This document shows, one piece after another, positions 35,705 through 46,346 of a stretch of DNA of 64,000 nucleotides (positions are counted from its first letter, which is position 1; each line of letters begins with the position of its first letter). A model generated the notes under the pieces. That model saw nothing but the letters and a program-made list of their open reading frames with translations. It made no database searches and was not told where the DNA came from. Location of the stretch: contig NC_052114.1 of assembly GCF_012273895.1 (NCBI RefSeq), forward strand, positions 496,001 through 560,000. Reading direction: 5' to 3'. The DNA comes from Zerene cesonia (lineage: Eukaryota; Arthropoda; Insecta; Lepidoptera; Pieridae). The position numbers and the translations under genes were made by a program.

Positions 35705-35871
35705 ACAACAGAGACGATATTCAGTTTTTTCTGTCTCTACTAACTGCATAATTCTTTAGACCACATACAAAACATTTATTTCCAGCACCCATTGCATTCC
35801 CAACAATGACTGTTTACAATAGCGCCTATTGTTGCGGAAGCATTTCGAAATATCCGACTTCCGGCCGCCAT
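35705..35871 (-). pseudogene. Frameshifted four-cysteine mitochondrial-protein start, HscB-like (tentative)
   Basis: From ATG 35871 the frame reads MAAGSRIFRNASATIGAIVN, rich in Arg/Ala and without acidic residues, as in a mitochondrial targeting peptide. It then gives SHCWECNG and stops 12 bases later. In the +1 frame at exactly this point the sequence continues GAGNKCFVCGLKNYAVSRD to a stop at 35705-35707. The two halves give CxxC-x6-CxxC with CWxC first, which recalls the zinc-binding N-terminal domain of eukaryotic HscB (Hsc20), the J-protein of mitochondrial iron-sulfur assembly. The break is one extra G in a GGG run (plus-strand CCC at 35788-35790). A donor-like GTTAGT after KNYA could end an exon there. 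No J-domain exon is visible downstream. It may be a relic, a sequencing error in a real first exon, or chance. Confidence 0.3.
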
Positions 35872-35925
35872 CTTTTTGTTCTTTGGTCACAGTGTTGCCA
35901 ACGTCCGCGCTCAGAGAAATATTTG
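35857..35925 (-). promoter_or_regulatory. Housekeeping-type promoter motifs upstream of the four-cysteine frame
   Basis: Reading the minus strand, CCGGAAGT (ETS core, 35857-35864) overlaps the start of the frame beside AAGATGGCGGC (YY1/Pho-like, 35863-35873). The plus strand has TGGTCACAGTG at 35884-35894, one mismatch from insect core-promoter motif 1 (YGGTCACACTR), then GTTGCCAACGTCCGCG. Such a cluster in AT-rich surroundings is unusual and supports a real gene start here. Confidence 0.4.
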
Positions 35926-35947
35926 TATAGTTGAGTGGATGATTCAA

Positions 35948-36541
35948 TATAGGATTTCCTGTTTGTTGTTTAAATATATGGATGTATCACATGAGCATAA
36001 CAGAGCTTTAAAAGGCATATATACTCGTGTAATGGTATTGTGAATAGTTTTAAAATATTTTTTAACTATTTATTTATTAGGTTAACACTATCCGTACTGC
36101 TGGCAACTTTATATTTGATTATCTGTACATTTTTCTTTTATATCATAATGGCGATGTGTTGCTATTAAGTTATTGGTATTTTACCAACCAGAATCGTTAA
36201 CCATCAGATTGAGCTTTTTTTATTAATAACAGAAGTACTTACATTTATTACCTAACTTATGCTTCACCTGCTCTCAAAAGAAATTGTTGTTTGCTGATGT
36301 TTGGACAACATCTTTCATTCCTGCTCACCTTCTTTTGAACGAAGTGTGCTGTTAATTTCTAACTCAAATATTTATTTAATTAATTACAATACTTCTGGAC
36401 TTTCGAATCGTCATAACGCACTTGTACCATTTACCTCCGTTTCGGAAAGCAGTTTTTGAGAAATGGCCTATCCAACACACAAAAACTTTCCAACTTTGTT
36501 TTTGTAATTTTGTATTGTTGGTATTTTATTTTTGTCACAAA
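35948..36541. other. Intronic AT-rich DNA, nothing recognised
   Basis: No repeat family or coding signal before the candidate ratchet site. Confidence 0.4.
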
Positions 36542-36575
36542 TACTAACTATGATTTATTATTTTTACAGGTAAGA
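36542..36575 (+). promoter_or_regulatory. Candidate recursive splice site (ratchet point) 1
   Basis: TACTAAC (36542-36548), the optimal branch-point sequence, is followed by TATGATTTATTATTTTTACAG ending at 36569 and directly by GTAAGAAC. The branch-point adenosine is 22 nt from the AG. Joining exon 6593-6755 to this point would rebuild CAG|GTAAGA, a strong donor, so the intron could be removed in steps. The layout matches known fly ratchet points (pyrimidine tract, AG|GT juxtaposed) and the strand matches the long intron. Confidence 0.55.
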
Positions 36576-36593
36576 ACGATTTTGCAGTGCCCT
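36570..36593 (+). CDS. Possible 24-nt microexon at ratchet point 1
   Basis: The 24 bases between the acceptor and a second strong donor CCT|GTGAGTAAA (36594-36602) form a multiple of three. Entered in phase 1, as left by the exon at 6593-6755, they read GKNDFAVP with no stop and leave in phase 1. Ratchet points in flies are often followed by such a competing donor. It could be an included microexon, a skipped ratchet exon or chance. Confidence 0.3.
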
Positions 36594-36602
36594 GTGAGTA
36601 AA

Positions 36603-37889
36603 CCAATAATCGTTTGGCTGACAGATCGTTTACGATACGAAAACAAGAATTTATGCTTTATTATTTATATCGTTAAATAGTTCGGCTGCATCCTAAGAGA
36701 CTGTTACGATACGTTTCTGAATCGCGCAAGCGAAATGTTTTCGCTACAGAGCATCCAGACACACCACCTCCATTGCCGACGATGACATAAAAAACAGTCT
36801 CCTTGCTTTTTGATGGAGGAATTCCACCTTCCTTCCTTCCTCCACATTGGGATCATAGGCGTTATGACATAGGGTGATGATCAAACAGATGAAGAGAGGT
36901 TCTACGTACGAGTGCATATCACCAATTAGTAGGTACCTATTAATACCAAGTATGGTTTTTTGAGAATGATGTCACTGAAAAAAATATTCATAGCTTTGTG
37001 ATAAAATGATGACGTTTGAAAACATATTCATAGCTGTGTATAGGATGCATTTTTTATAAATAGACAAGCTGGCATCGTGATGAGCCGAAACGATTTCATC
37101 TACAATTCATGTATATTAATTTTAAATTCTTCCCATTTTAATTGCAATAAGCTTTCGTCCTTGTATCGGCGTGCTTTTTGCTTCGATAATTGTGCGGCTG
37201 CGTGATTCTGCCATTATTGTTTGTAATTATTTAAAATTATTCTTAAGTCTCACGTCTTCCACGAAACTGGTCTTTGAGATGTTCCAACAATTATTACATT
37301 TTTTGTTTACCGATGACTGTAGCAATTTGCTTTATACTAGGTAGGGCTAGGGCTCAGCTAAAGAGTCTGAAAGGATATTATGATAGGCTGATAACTTGTA
37401 TATGCGTGTAGTGATAACTATAAATTACCTATATTTATTTCACTACCAAAATCTGTAGGCGGAAATTCTTGCATATTGTTATAATTAGCAGATTTGTGTT
37501 TGAGCTAAACCTACTTATAATTAATTCAATATTTATACAGTATTAATGAACAATAACAACATGCATAAAATTTTCCATGACATAAATGTTTGATATAAAC
37601 AAATACATAGCTGCCATAAGTATTAAATAATTAATTAACAAATCTCCTTCATACAATAGAATATATCATTAAAACAAGTGACAGACGTATCGACCTCATA
37701 AAACCCACTTTAATTCAAAAACCTTCAACATTAGTTGAATATTTACCACTTAAATAAAGGCTTCTTCCCACGAGTTTTTACCACAAGTAATAACAAACTA
37801 ATCTGTTTGATCTTATTGTATGTGATGGAAAAACACAGCAAATCATCAGGACAAATAATTATCATCAAGAGAATAGTTGGCTCAACTTA
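36603..37889. other. Intronic DNA with minor repeat scraps
   Basis: A short family F-like end lies at 36765-36795 (CCATTGCCGACGATGACATA). Otherwise unique AT-rich sequence without coding signal. Confidence 0.4.
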
Positions 37890-38115
37890 TGGTAAGCGAT
37901 CACCGCCCATAAACATTTACACAGTCTAACATCAAAAATTACGACTATAGGAGATTGAAGATCTACTTCAAGTTAACATCTTTTTAAAATGAAAGGAATA
38001 CAGAAATAATTTATGACGCGAAAGAAAGTAGGAATTTAACGAGTAGGACAGATCGATCTTCTGTGGGAGTATGGTACCTTCTCCGCTGCGAGATGGCCCT
38101 AGTAGTCGCCACTAC
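37890..38115 (-). repeat. Family F copy, reverse, internally replaced
   Basis: The 3' end block (GTAAGCGATCACCGCCCATA) and the 5' block (CTTCTGTGGGAGTATGGTAC) are both present, reversed. The C-rich middle is replaced by AT-rich sequence. Confidence 0.6.
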
Positions 38116-38349
38116 AGCCCTAGTACCCACAAATAAAGTTAGTTTCATAATTCAATACCTATTTATTGATACTAGATCTCATAATTTTTGAATAATCACG
38201 TAACATCTATATGAATAATTTCACAACGGATAATTCAAATATCACAAAGACACACAGTGTTAAAAAATAATTAAGAATAATACATATATGGAAGCAACTT
38301 TAAAACTATTGATAATAATTATATTACTACTACGTGCAAAATTTTAGCG

Positions 38350-38544
38350 AAGAGAAGTCCCGTGTCCCCTAATGTGGTATGGGGCAGATTTACATCTGTT
38401 TCATTGATCGATTTTTTTTATGGACAATGCCTTCTGTGTCCTGCCAGACCGAGACGTTTTGTTTTGTACGTCCCTACCGGGGATCGAACCCAGGACCCCT
38501 CGCTTCCACGCTCACGCGTTAACCACTGTGCCAAGGAGGCGGCC
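38350..38544 (-). mobile_element. tRNA-derived SINE, reverse orientation
   Basis: On the minus strand the head reads GGCCGCCTCCTTGGCACAGT, with TGGCACAGTGGTTAAC as A-box (38518-38533) and GGGTTCGATCCC as B-box (38480-38491), the two internal RNA polymerase III promoter elements. A unique body of about 125 bases follows to 38350. The 78- and 67-codon plus frames over it are repeat shadows. Spacing between boxes is close to that in tRNA genes, but the arms do not make a complete tRNA. Confidence 0.75.
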
Positions 38545-39059
38545 ACGTGTAAATTTTACTTCTTCAAAAATGATATTGAAAGGGTTTTTGATTTGTAGGT
38601 ACTTGCGTCCGATTCCTACATAAAACACAATCACAATGCAATGCAAATAAAAAACAGTTGACATAACAGTGCTTTTGTTATGTGTTTCCTATAATCATGT
38701 TCATTGCTGGATAATATCAAGTATTCTTGAAATAAGCAAGCGGCCTGTTTCCGCGAACTTTGACTTTAACTCGAATAATTTAAGGTTTAAAATAAACAGA
38801 CGTAATGGAGATTTGTGACCTTGTTCATCGTTAAAAACGGAGATTTCAATTGAATTGAATTAATTAATGTTTGTTTTGTCGATCTTCTGTTTGTTTGTTA
38901 ATGGTGCTTTATCGGAAATATTGTTATATTGCGTAAAATTATAACAATTTTTTATATCTAAATATGTCGAATGAAAATGTTTTTAAACAGTAGATGAGTT
39001 ATCCTTATAATAAAATATTACTTTTGTATGGACATGAAGCGGTAACGTACGTAACAATC

Positions 39060-39240
39060 TAATATATAAAATTCTCGTGTCATCTCACAGTTTTCGTTGC
39101 CATACTCCTCCGAAACGGCTTGACCGATTTTGATGAAATTCTTTGTGCTTATCGTATCTATGAGAATCGGCCAACATCTATTTTTCATCCCCCTAAATGA
39201 TAAGAGTAAGGCAGAACAGCGTTTGCCGGGTGCAGCTAGT
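39060..39240 (+). repeat. Family C repeat, forward, full-looking
   Basis: From AATATATAAAATTCTCGTGT through CTCCTCCGAAACGGCTTGAC to GTTTGCCGGGTGCAGCTAGT. Its 5' body recurs at 58225-58350 and its 3' end, reversed, at 63947-64000. Confidence 0.8.
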
Positions 39241-39513
39241 TTAATATAAAATTGTATTTCTAAAGAATAAAACCCATCAAGTTTTAAACTATTCTACTAC
39301 CAACGGGTTTTAATGTGAAAGATGAAATCAGCGTACAAACATAATGTGAAACTGGAGTAGTAGAAACACAGATTATATCTGGTAACACGCCACTGAATTC
39401 CGTACTACTTGTGTTCTAAATAAAAGAAATGAAATGGAAACAACGGTTTAGTATATTATCTTTATTTAGATAGAGGATTGGTGGTAACTGTTTTAAACCG
39501 CATACCGTCATTA

Positions 39514-39722
39514 TCCTACTAATATTATAAATTCGAAAGTTTGTAAGGATGTGTGTGTGCTTGTTGCTCTTTCACGCAAAAACTACTGAACCGATTGCAA
39601 TGAAATTCGGAAATTCGGTACGTAGATAGCTGGACAACTGGAATAACATATAGGCAAGATTTTTATCGCGATATTCCTATGGGATACGGACTTACGTGGG
39701 TGAAACCGCGCGGCGCAGCTAG
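39514..39722 (+). repeat. Family B repeat, forward, full-looking
   Basis: From CCTACTAATATTATAAATTC to GAAACCGCGCGGCGCAGCTA. Contains a small local duplication (GAAATTCGGAAATTCGGTAC) at 39602-39621. Confidence 0.85.
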
Positions 39723-39723
39723 T

Positions 39724-39957
39724 CTTTTTATATATAAAACTCAAAGGTGATTGACTGGCATAGTGATCTATCAACGCACAGTTCAAACCACTGGAGGGAT
39801 CGGGCTGAAATTTGGTCAGCAGATAGATGTTATAACGTAGGCATACGCTAAGAAATGATTTTGATAAATTCCACCCCCAAGGGGATAAAATAGGAGTTGA
39901 AAGTTTGTACCATGATTTATTAAGACCGCGCGGGTGAAGCTGCGGGCAAAAACTACC
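39724..39957 (+). repeat. Repeat with shared end modules but a different body
   Basis: It starts TTTATATATAAAACTCAAAG and ends CGCGCGGGTGAAGCTGCGGG, the kind of end used by families B and E. Its body (CACTGGAGGGATCGGGCTGA) is unique here. It directly follows a family B copy. Confidence 0.5.
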
Positions 39958-39959
39958 AT

Positions 39960-40293
39960 AATGTAAAACAAAGTTGCTTTCTGTCTGTGTGTTTGTATGC
40001 TTAGATCTTTAAAATTACGCAACAGATTTTATGGGGTTTTTATAGATANNNNNNNNNNNNNNNNNNNNNNNNNNNNNNNNNNNNNNNNNNNNNNNNNNNN
40101 NNNNNNNNNNNNNNNNNNNNNNNNNNNNNNNNNNNNNNNNNTGGATGGATGTATGGTCGTTACTCTTTTATGCGAAACCAGCTAATCGTATCTGTATGAA
40201 ATTTGGTGTAGAGATAGATTATAGTCTGGATTAGCACATAGGCTACTTTTTACACCAGTGAGTAGGCGAGTGACGCCGCGGGTTACTACTAGT
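39960..40293 (+). repeat. Family E fragment, 93-N gap, then family H copy
   Basis: Family E (AAACAAAGTTGCTTTCTGTC) runs into a 93-base gap at 40049-40141. Family H resumes at TGGATGGATGTATGG and ends GTGACGCCGCGGGTTACTAC. The gap size suggests estimated rather than default spacing. Confidence 0.65.
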
Positions 40294-40802
40294 AAAATAA
40301 AACCTCATTATAATTAAAATCCGCCATGAATAATAAATGCCACAATCTAAATTGTTAGTTAATTAGACCTGTATTGTAATGACATCATCATAAGTTTTTG
40401 CCGATCTTTAGTTATTATAATAATATAATCATTGTATAACATTGTTATTTGTTGTAATAATAGTCTTCTTCTCATTATCCTGATAATAATGCGCAGGTGT
40501 GCAGTATTTTCTACCGTATTTAATTATAAACTGAAGATGTAGCATCATTTCTGTTTTTATCAACAGAACAAATATAAAAATCTAGGATAATATGCTTGGT
40601 CATTTGTATTAATTATAAGAATAACATTAGCATAACAATAAAGTATTTAGAGAAATTTAGAGAAATTGCTCCTTAGCACTTTTTAAACCCGTAATTTTTT
40701 CGTGAAATTTGTTTTTTTTATTATTTTGTTTTTAACGTATACAAAGCATGCTTATGCAAGTATATTTCTTGGTTATATTTTTGCTATATATATATATTAT
40801 AT

Positions 40803-41018
40803 ACTTGCTGCGCCCCGCGGTTTTACCCGCATAAGTCCGTATCCCGTAGGAATATCGGGATAAAAAGTCGCCTATATGTTATTCCAGTTGTCCAGCTGTC
40901 TACATACCGAATTTCATTGCAATCGGTTACGTAGTTTTTGCGTGAAAGAGCAACAAACACACACACATCCTTACTATGCTTACAAACTATATTATATATA
41001 TTTAATATAAGTAGGATA
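40803..41018 (-). repeat. Family B repeat, reverse copy
   Basis: From TTGCTGCGCCCCGCGG to TTTAATATAAGTAGGATA. Bordered on the left by a (TA)n tract. Confidence 0.85.
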
Positions 41019-43019
41019 TGCCTAAGCAAATTATGAATATAACGTATTTGTTGTTGCATTTTGTTCGATTTACGATGTTTTATGCGTATATGTACGTACT
41101 GGTTTCGAACTGAGCAAACCGGCATGCAAAATTTTATTATTTTATGGTTATATCTTGTAAAAAAGAAATGCGTAGGCAATTTGAACCATTCGCTATAAAT
41201 TATATAGGTTGGTTTTGCCTTGATTAAAAAAAAAATAGACATAAATATGATGCGCCGGTTTATATAAATATCGTTATAATATGATTTTAAATCCTTAAAC
41301 TTTCACGGGTAAAAATTAAGATCTCGAAGTAATAACATTTTAGTAAAATGTTATGATAAGATGAGAATTTTTTTTATTTAAACTGCAAAGCGAGTTCCCA
41401 ACGAAAACTTTGCATATTTGTTGTTCCTTCCATCGCAATTATATTTAATTCAAAGATTTTGCCGTTTCAACGAAAACTCGTTTGTTTAAATTTGTTTACA
41501 GACGACCTTTCGATGACCTAGGTCGTTTGATTGATGTCAGATATTTTGGTTGTGTATTTTAGTGAAACATGTTACATTCGGTTTTTTTACATACTTACTA
41601 AGAAAGGAAGCTTCACGGCGGTGTTTTTGCGCCGTGGCAAGATAGCTCTTGTTGTTGTTTATGAAATAACTTATCTGTCTTTAATCTTTCATCTACTACC
41701 TTTAGTTAGTCAAGGGAAAAGATAGACAGACCTAGCGTTTCACCGATGTGAATATTCTGGGATAGAAACGTTCCTGCCTCCTTTCTCGGGTCTCAAACTA
41801 TCTGAGTACAATTTCATCCAAATCTTGATAAAGAAAATGAAGAAATCAGACGCAGAGTTACTTTCGCATTTATAATATTAATATTGATAATATTAATGAA
41901 TGATTTAATCTGTATAAAAAAACAAATGCATTGAAACACGAGACTTATCCATTCATTTCGATACAACGGTAATAAAAATAAAAACAATAAAACAGCAATG
42001 TTTTGATCGTAGTTTACAACCGAGCAATTAATTAACAACCATTTTGTTAAAAGTCAATCATTCAATAATTAAAACGGACCTTGACAATTCATCGAAGTTA
42101 CATTTCAAGTGATGTAAGCCAAAACTAATTTGAAACTAGCTCTTATCCATGGCCTTTCATTGTCCTGGGTAAAATGGAAATAGTTTTATAAACGTTTTGT
42201 TTTTTATTTTTTATAGGTCTTATAGCCATTTACGCTTATGTCTAGGTACGCTTAGCCTTGGTCGCGGACGAATTCTAACTAGCATCCGTGGCCTCATCGC
42301 TCTTGCGGCTCGACAGAACACAGTGAGGTGCTAGTCGATAGAAATCCGACATAACCTATGTCTATGCAATATTTCTTCCCTATAAAAAATGTGTATTTAG
42401 TTTTAACATGCAGGGTGCAGTTTGTATATTTTGAGGCTAATCCTGAAGTAATTTGATAAAAATGTATTCTATAGACTAGTATCGTATTATGTTATCTGTG
42501 TTATATATATCATGGAATGTGTGCATAGATAAGTAGGTATATACATATTACGTATGTAATATATTATGTTATGCACTATTTTATTACATTTATTACTACG
42601 CGAGTAAAGTCGAGTGTTTAAAGCAAGGAGATAATAAACAAACAAAATACATAAAATTCGTTATTAAAAACGAAAGTTTCATTCTGCGTTAGAATCTTAA
42701 ACGTCCGGACGGGCAAAGACCTCGCTTTTTATGTTTTCAAATAAATTAAGACCAGTCGTTTATGCTCGAGTCGCAAAAACACAAGGAATTTGATTTTTTG
42801 TATTCTTCGGAACAGGGTTTTTGTTTTCCGTAAAGATGGCATCATGTTTAATCGTTGTTTCATTACCTGACTGCGTAACGGAGAGTTATGTTTTCGTGTG
42901 TGTGCGTTTATAATTCTTTAACGTAGCGTAAATGGCTATTTCATCGCTTGAGAAGTTTTGATTCGTCTTGATTATGAGACATAAGAGAAGTCTTTCGCCA
43001 AGATAACTTTCTATATTAT
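41019..43019. other. Intronic DNA with one family M copy
   Basis: Mostly unique AT-rich sequence. Family M core at 42244-42362 (GCGGCTCGACAGAACACAGT, AATCCGACATAACC). A run of TAATATTAATATTGATAATA at 41874-41895 is probably a degraded repeat end. No coding signal. Confidence 0.4.
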
Positions 43020-43140
43020 TTATCTTGAATGTGCGAATGTTTGTTGACATATCTTAATCTCTTACGCAAAAATAGCTGATCAGTTCTGATTGTTATTTTG
43101 TACAGTGATAGATTACAGTCTGGATTAGCATGACCTTTTA
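43020..43140 (+). repeat. Degraded family H copy
   Basis: It has TTACGCAAAAATAGCTGATC and AGTGATAGATTACAGTCTGG, matching the middle of 40142-40293. Confidence 0.5.
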
Positions 43141-43559
43141 CAAAAATAATATGACCAAAATAATATAAATTTGTAAAATAAAATAACCATCGTAGAATAA
43201 CTAGTTTTCAATACACAGGCAAAACCAGTCAGACAAGATTTCAATTTAAATAGGTCAAGCATTAAATTTGGAAACGCCTCCCAAATAATCTAGCTCGATC
43301 TAGACAGAACTAGTCACGATTTAATTACTTCCTCTAGTCATTACGAATTCAGACATAAATTGAAGAAGAAATAATTGTGTAATTAGATTTTTAATTGTTG
43401 TTTTCGCCATCCTAAAAACGGATACAATTAGAGTCTAAGTTCATCCGTCAGCTCTTAAAATTTCTAATAGTTAAATTACTGAATTATGTAAAAATGTTAG
43501 TTTGAGCGTTTAAAATTGAGGTCTCTAGAACATGGTATAAACATACTCGTTACTTACTC

Positions 43560-43705
43560 GTTACTAAGACGCTTACCGTCGGTCTGTCTGGATGGGTGAC
43601 CATGTTGTTACTCTTTCACTTAATTATACGAATTTATACGGTCTAACGGAACCTTAAGTGTCGCGAGTCCGACTTCGACTTGATCGGTTTTTGTTAAATT
43701 TTGAC
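43560..43705 (+). repeat. Family L repeat, ends preserved, middle short
   Basis: The 5' part TACTAAGACGCTTACCGTCG with GGTCTGTCTGG and the 3' end CGGAACCTTAAGTGTCGCGA with GATCGGTTTTT are diverged forms of a repeat whose 5' half is better seen at 63030-63115 (ACTAAGACTTCGCTGTCCGT). Confidence 0.45.
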
Positions 43706-44138
43706 AAGCAAGTTTGACTTGGGCCACCTTCTATCGTTGTAGCAAGACCTAAAATATAAAACTACTGGTCCAAGATATATAACAAGATAGATAACAAAGA
43801 AATCCCAAATTATTGTCTTCATTATGAATTATAGAATCATGCGATTTATAAAGACTCAAATGTCTAAACATTATTGGATCGTATAGAATAATCAAATATG
43901 AAAAGAACCATCAGTTCTGGTCTTAAAACAGCGCTATAGACCACTTTAAAGTATTTCAAAATTAACCAAAGCAATGGTTCCCTTCAAATCTTATTAAAAG
44001 CAATGGTCAGTTACAAAAAGTTCATTGAATCCACAATTCAGTCACGGCTGCTTTATGCCCACTGGAGTGTACGAAATGACCCACTTGCTACGTCTGCGGT
44101 GCACTGATTTTAGTAGTCATCTTACCAAAGTATATTAT

Positions 44139-44341
44139 ACTAGCTGCGCCGCGCGGTTTCACCCGTAAGTCCGTATCCCGTTGGAATATCGGGATAAAAA
44201 ATGCCTGTATGTTATTCCAGTTGTCCAGTTGTCTACGTACCAAATTTCATTGCAATCGGTGCAGTAGTTTTTGCGTGGAAGAGCAACAAACACACACACA
44301 TCCTTACAAACTTTCGCATTTATAATATTAGTAGGGTAGGA
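44139..44341 (-). repeat. Family B repeat, reverse, near full length
   Basis: From ACTAGCTGCGCCGCGCGG to TTATAATATTAGTAGGGTAG. Confidence 0.85.
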
Positions 44342-44463
44342 TTATTTTAAAAGAGCAACTACAGAGTTTCTTGCCGTCTCTTCTGTGTAGAAACTGCCTT
44401 CTGAACCGGTGGTAAATGTTATAACTGTGTAATATGACGATTCAAAAGTGCTTCTATGGGAAG

Positions 44464-44600
44464 TCTAGTTGAATGAATAAATTTAGAAATTAAAAACTTT
44501 TTAACGGATTTTAAACGCGATTTATTCACTATATTATTAACCCGACGTTTCGAACACTTTACAGCGAGCGTGGTCACGGGGAGACCGATGTGAAATGTAA
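44464..44600 (-). repeat. Family K repeat, reverse member of an inverted pair
   Basis: It reads AACTTTTTAACGGATTTTAA, GCGATTTATTCACTATATTA and ACAGCGAGCGTGGTCACGGG. This is the reverse of 45724-45862. Confidence 0.75.
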
Positions 44601-45154
44601 ACTCGCGTAAAACCAAACACAAGAAAATACTATGAATGAATAAATGTTTGAATTTGAGTTTAAGTGTATTATGTAGACTTAATTATAAGGTAAAAGAAAA
44701 TATGCAAGGCTTCTGTCGGCTCTTTTTTGAAGAAACGTCCTTAATTTCTATGTATTGAGGGAGCTTTTTAAAAATTATGTGTTTGTGTCTACGGCGTCGT
44801 AGCTCTCAAACTGATGGACCGATATCGATGCGATTTGTGCATTTGATAGCACCTTGCGATGGAGCTATGTGTGGTTAAATCGGCTCCTGAATAGCTTTCT
44901 TGATGAAATTTTTCATTTAATTTACTCGCTGCGAACTGTTACATGACGACTATTAAATTAAATAATCTTATAATATAATAGTTTGAACTTTCAAATATTT
45001 ATCAATGAATGAATCAATTAATCAACAAAGTAGTACAAACAAAATATTACGAATATGAAAAGGCGGTCTTATCGCTTAAGCAGCGATCTCCCACAGGCAA
45101 CAAGTTTATCTATAAACTGCTAGATATATTGTTATGTAGTCTAGTATTAGTTTG

Positions 45155-45330
45155 TTGCCCGATACACTGTTCACTCGGATTCGCCTGTGGTACATATATA
45201 GCCTATGTCACTCAGTGAAGTTGGAGCTTTCTAATGATGAAATGGTTGAAACTAGTCCAATAGTTTTTGTGTGAAAACAATACATACTTACATTTACTAA
45301 TCTTTCCTTTTCATAATACTTGCGTAGATA
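45155..45330 (+). repeat. Family N repeat
   Basis: It has GTGGTACATATATAGCCTAT and GTCACTCAGTGAAGTTG, shared with 50290-50460 and, in part, 52829-52890. The ends use the same GTGGTACATATATAGCC module as reversed family D. Confidence 0.65.
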
Positions 45331-45723
45331 TAGACAACAGACGTATTAACAAAATAAACGTGACTCAGAGCTTTGTTACAATTGCATCGTTTGATACATA
45401 CCAAACGGATGAATCAGAATTGATGTTGTTAAGACAATGGAAATAGATGTTTCGCTACGTGCTACTTGATTGGAATTATTGTCAGTATAATGTCATGCGA
45501 CCTGATGAGAATTTAATCTGGTTAATATTATAGTAGAGGATATGAAATAACATTGAAGAAGTTTTTTTTTAAACTAGCCACTTGCTTCGCCCGGGTTAAA
45601 AAAACGATACGTGTGTACGGTATAGATCTTTAATAATTTTTCCTAATTATTTGAAACGGTCGAGCAGTTTTTGAGATAAATCGTAATAAATAAACGAAAA
45701 AATATATAGAAATTAAAAACTTT

Positions 45724-45862
45724 TTAAAAATTAAAAACGAGCGAGCGAGGAGACACTGTCTCCCCGTGACCACGCTCGCTGTAAAATGTTCGAAACTTCG
45801 GGTTAATAATATAATGAATAAATCGCGTTTAAAATCCGTTAAAAAGTTTAAAATTCCTAAAT
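45724..45862 (+). repeat. Family K repeat, forward member of an inverted pair
   Basis: Contains CCCCGTGACCACGCTCGCTG, AATATAATGAATAAATCGCG and AAAATCCGTTAAAAAGTTTA. A third short fragment is at 20505-20560. The left part (GAGCGAGCGAGGAGACACTG) pairs imperfectly with the right of the same block. Confidence 0.75.
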
Positions 45863-46173
45863 GTATAATTCTCGTGGAAAATCAAACACACGAAAAAATA
45901 TTCCTTATCCATTTGGATTACATTTAAAAAGCATTTCCCTTAATTTACCACCACAAAAATATCCACGTGTAGCACCAATTGTCTTACCTTGCTCCCTCAC
46001 TTCAAACATTCGTATAATGTACGAAGGTTTGCATTACTGCAGTTATAACATTTGCAAATGTCCGCTTGTGGCTATGCGTATTTACAATGACATCTTATAA
46101 AGGTCTAAATTTAATAGATTCAATTAATAGATGAGTTATATACCAACGCAGTGTATAAAATAACTAGTTTTAA

Positions 46174-46346
46174 ATCATCATCATCATCATCAGCCCATAT
46201 ATGTTCCCACTGCTGCGACACAGGCCTCCTATGAGGCCATAATCCACCACGCTGGCCAAGTGCGGTTTGGCAGATATGTCACATGTCATCGAACTTTTGA
46301 TACTTGGACATGCCGGTTCCCTCACGATGTTTTCCTTCACCGTTTT
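46174..46346 (+). repeat. Family A repeat, longest copy with (ATC)n head
   Basis: From the (ATC)n run through GCCCATATATGTTCCCACTG, CACGCTGGCCAAGTGCGGTT to ACGATGTTTTCCTTCACCG. It defines the order of blocks found in parts elsewhere. Confidence 0.85.

Noticed and set aside
40823..41242. 139-codon minus frame
   Set aside because: Most of it is a family B repeat read in reverse.
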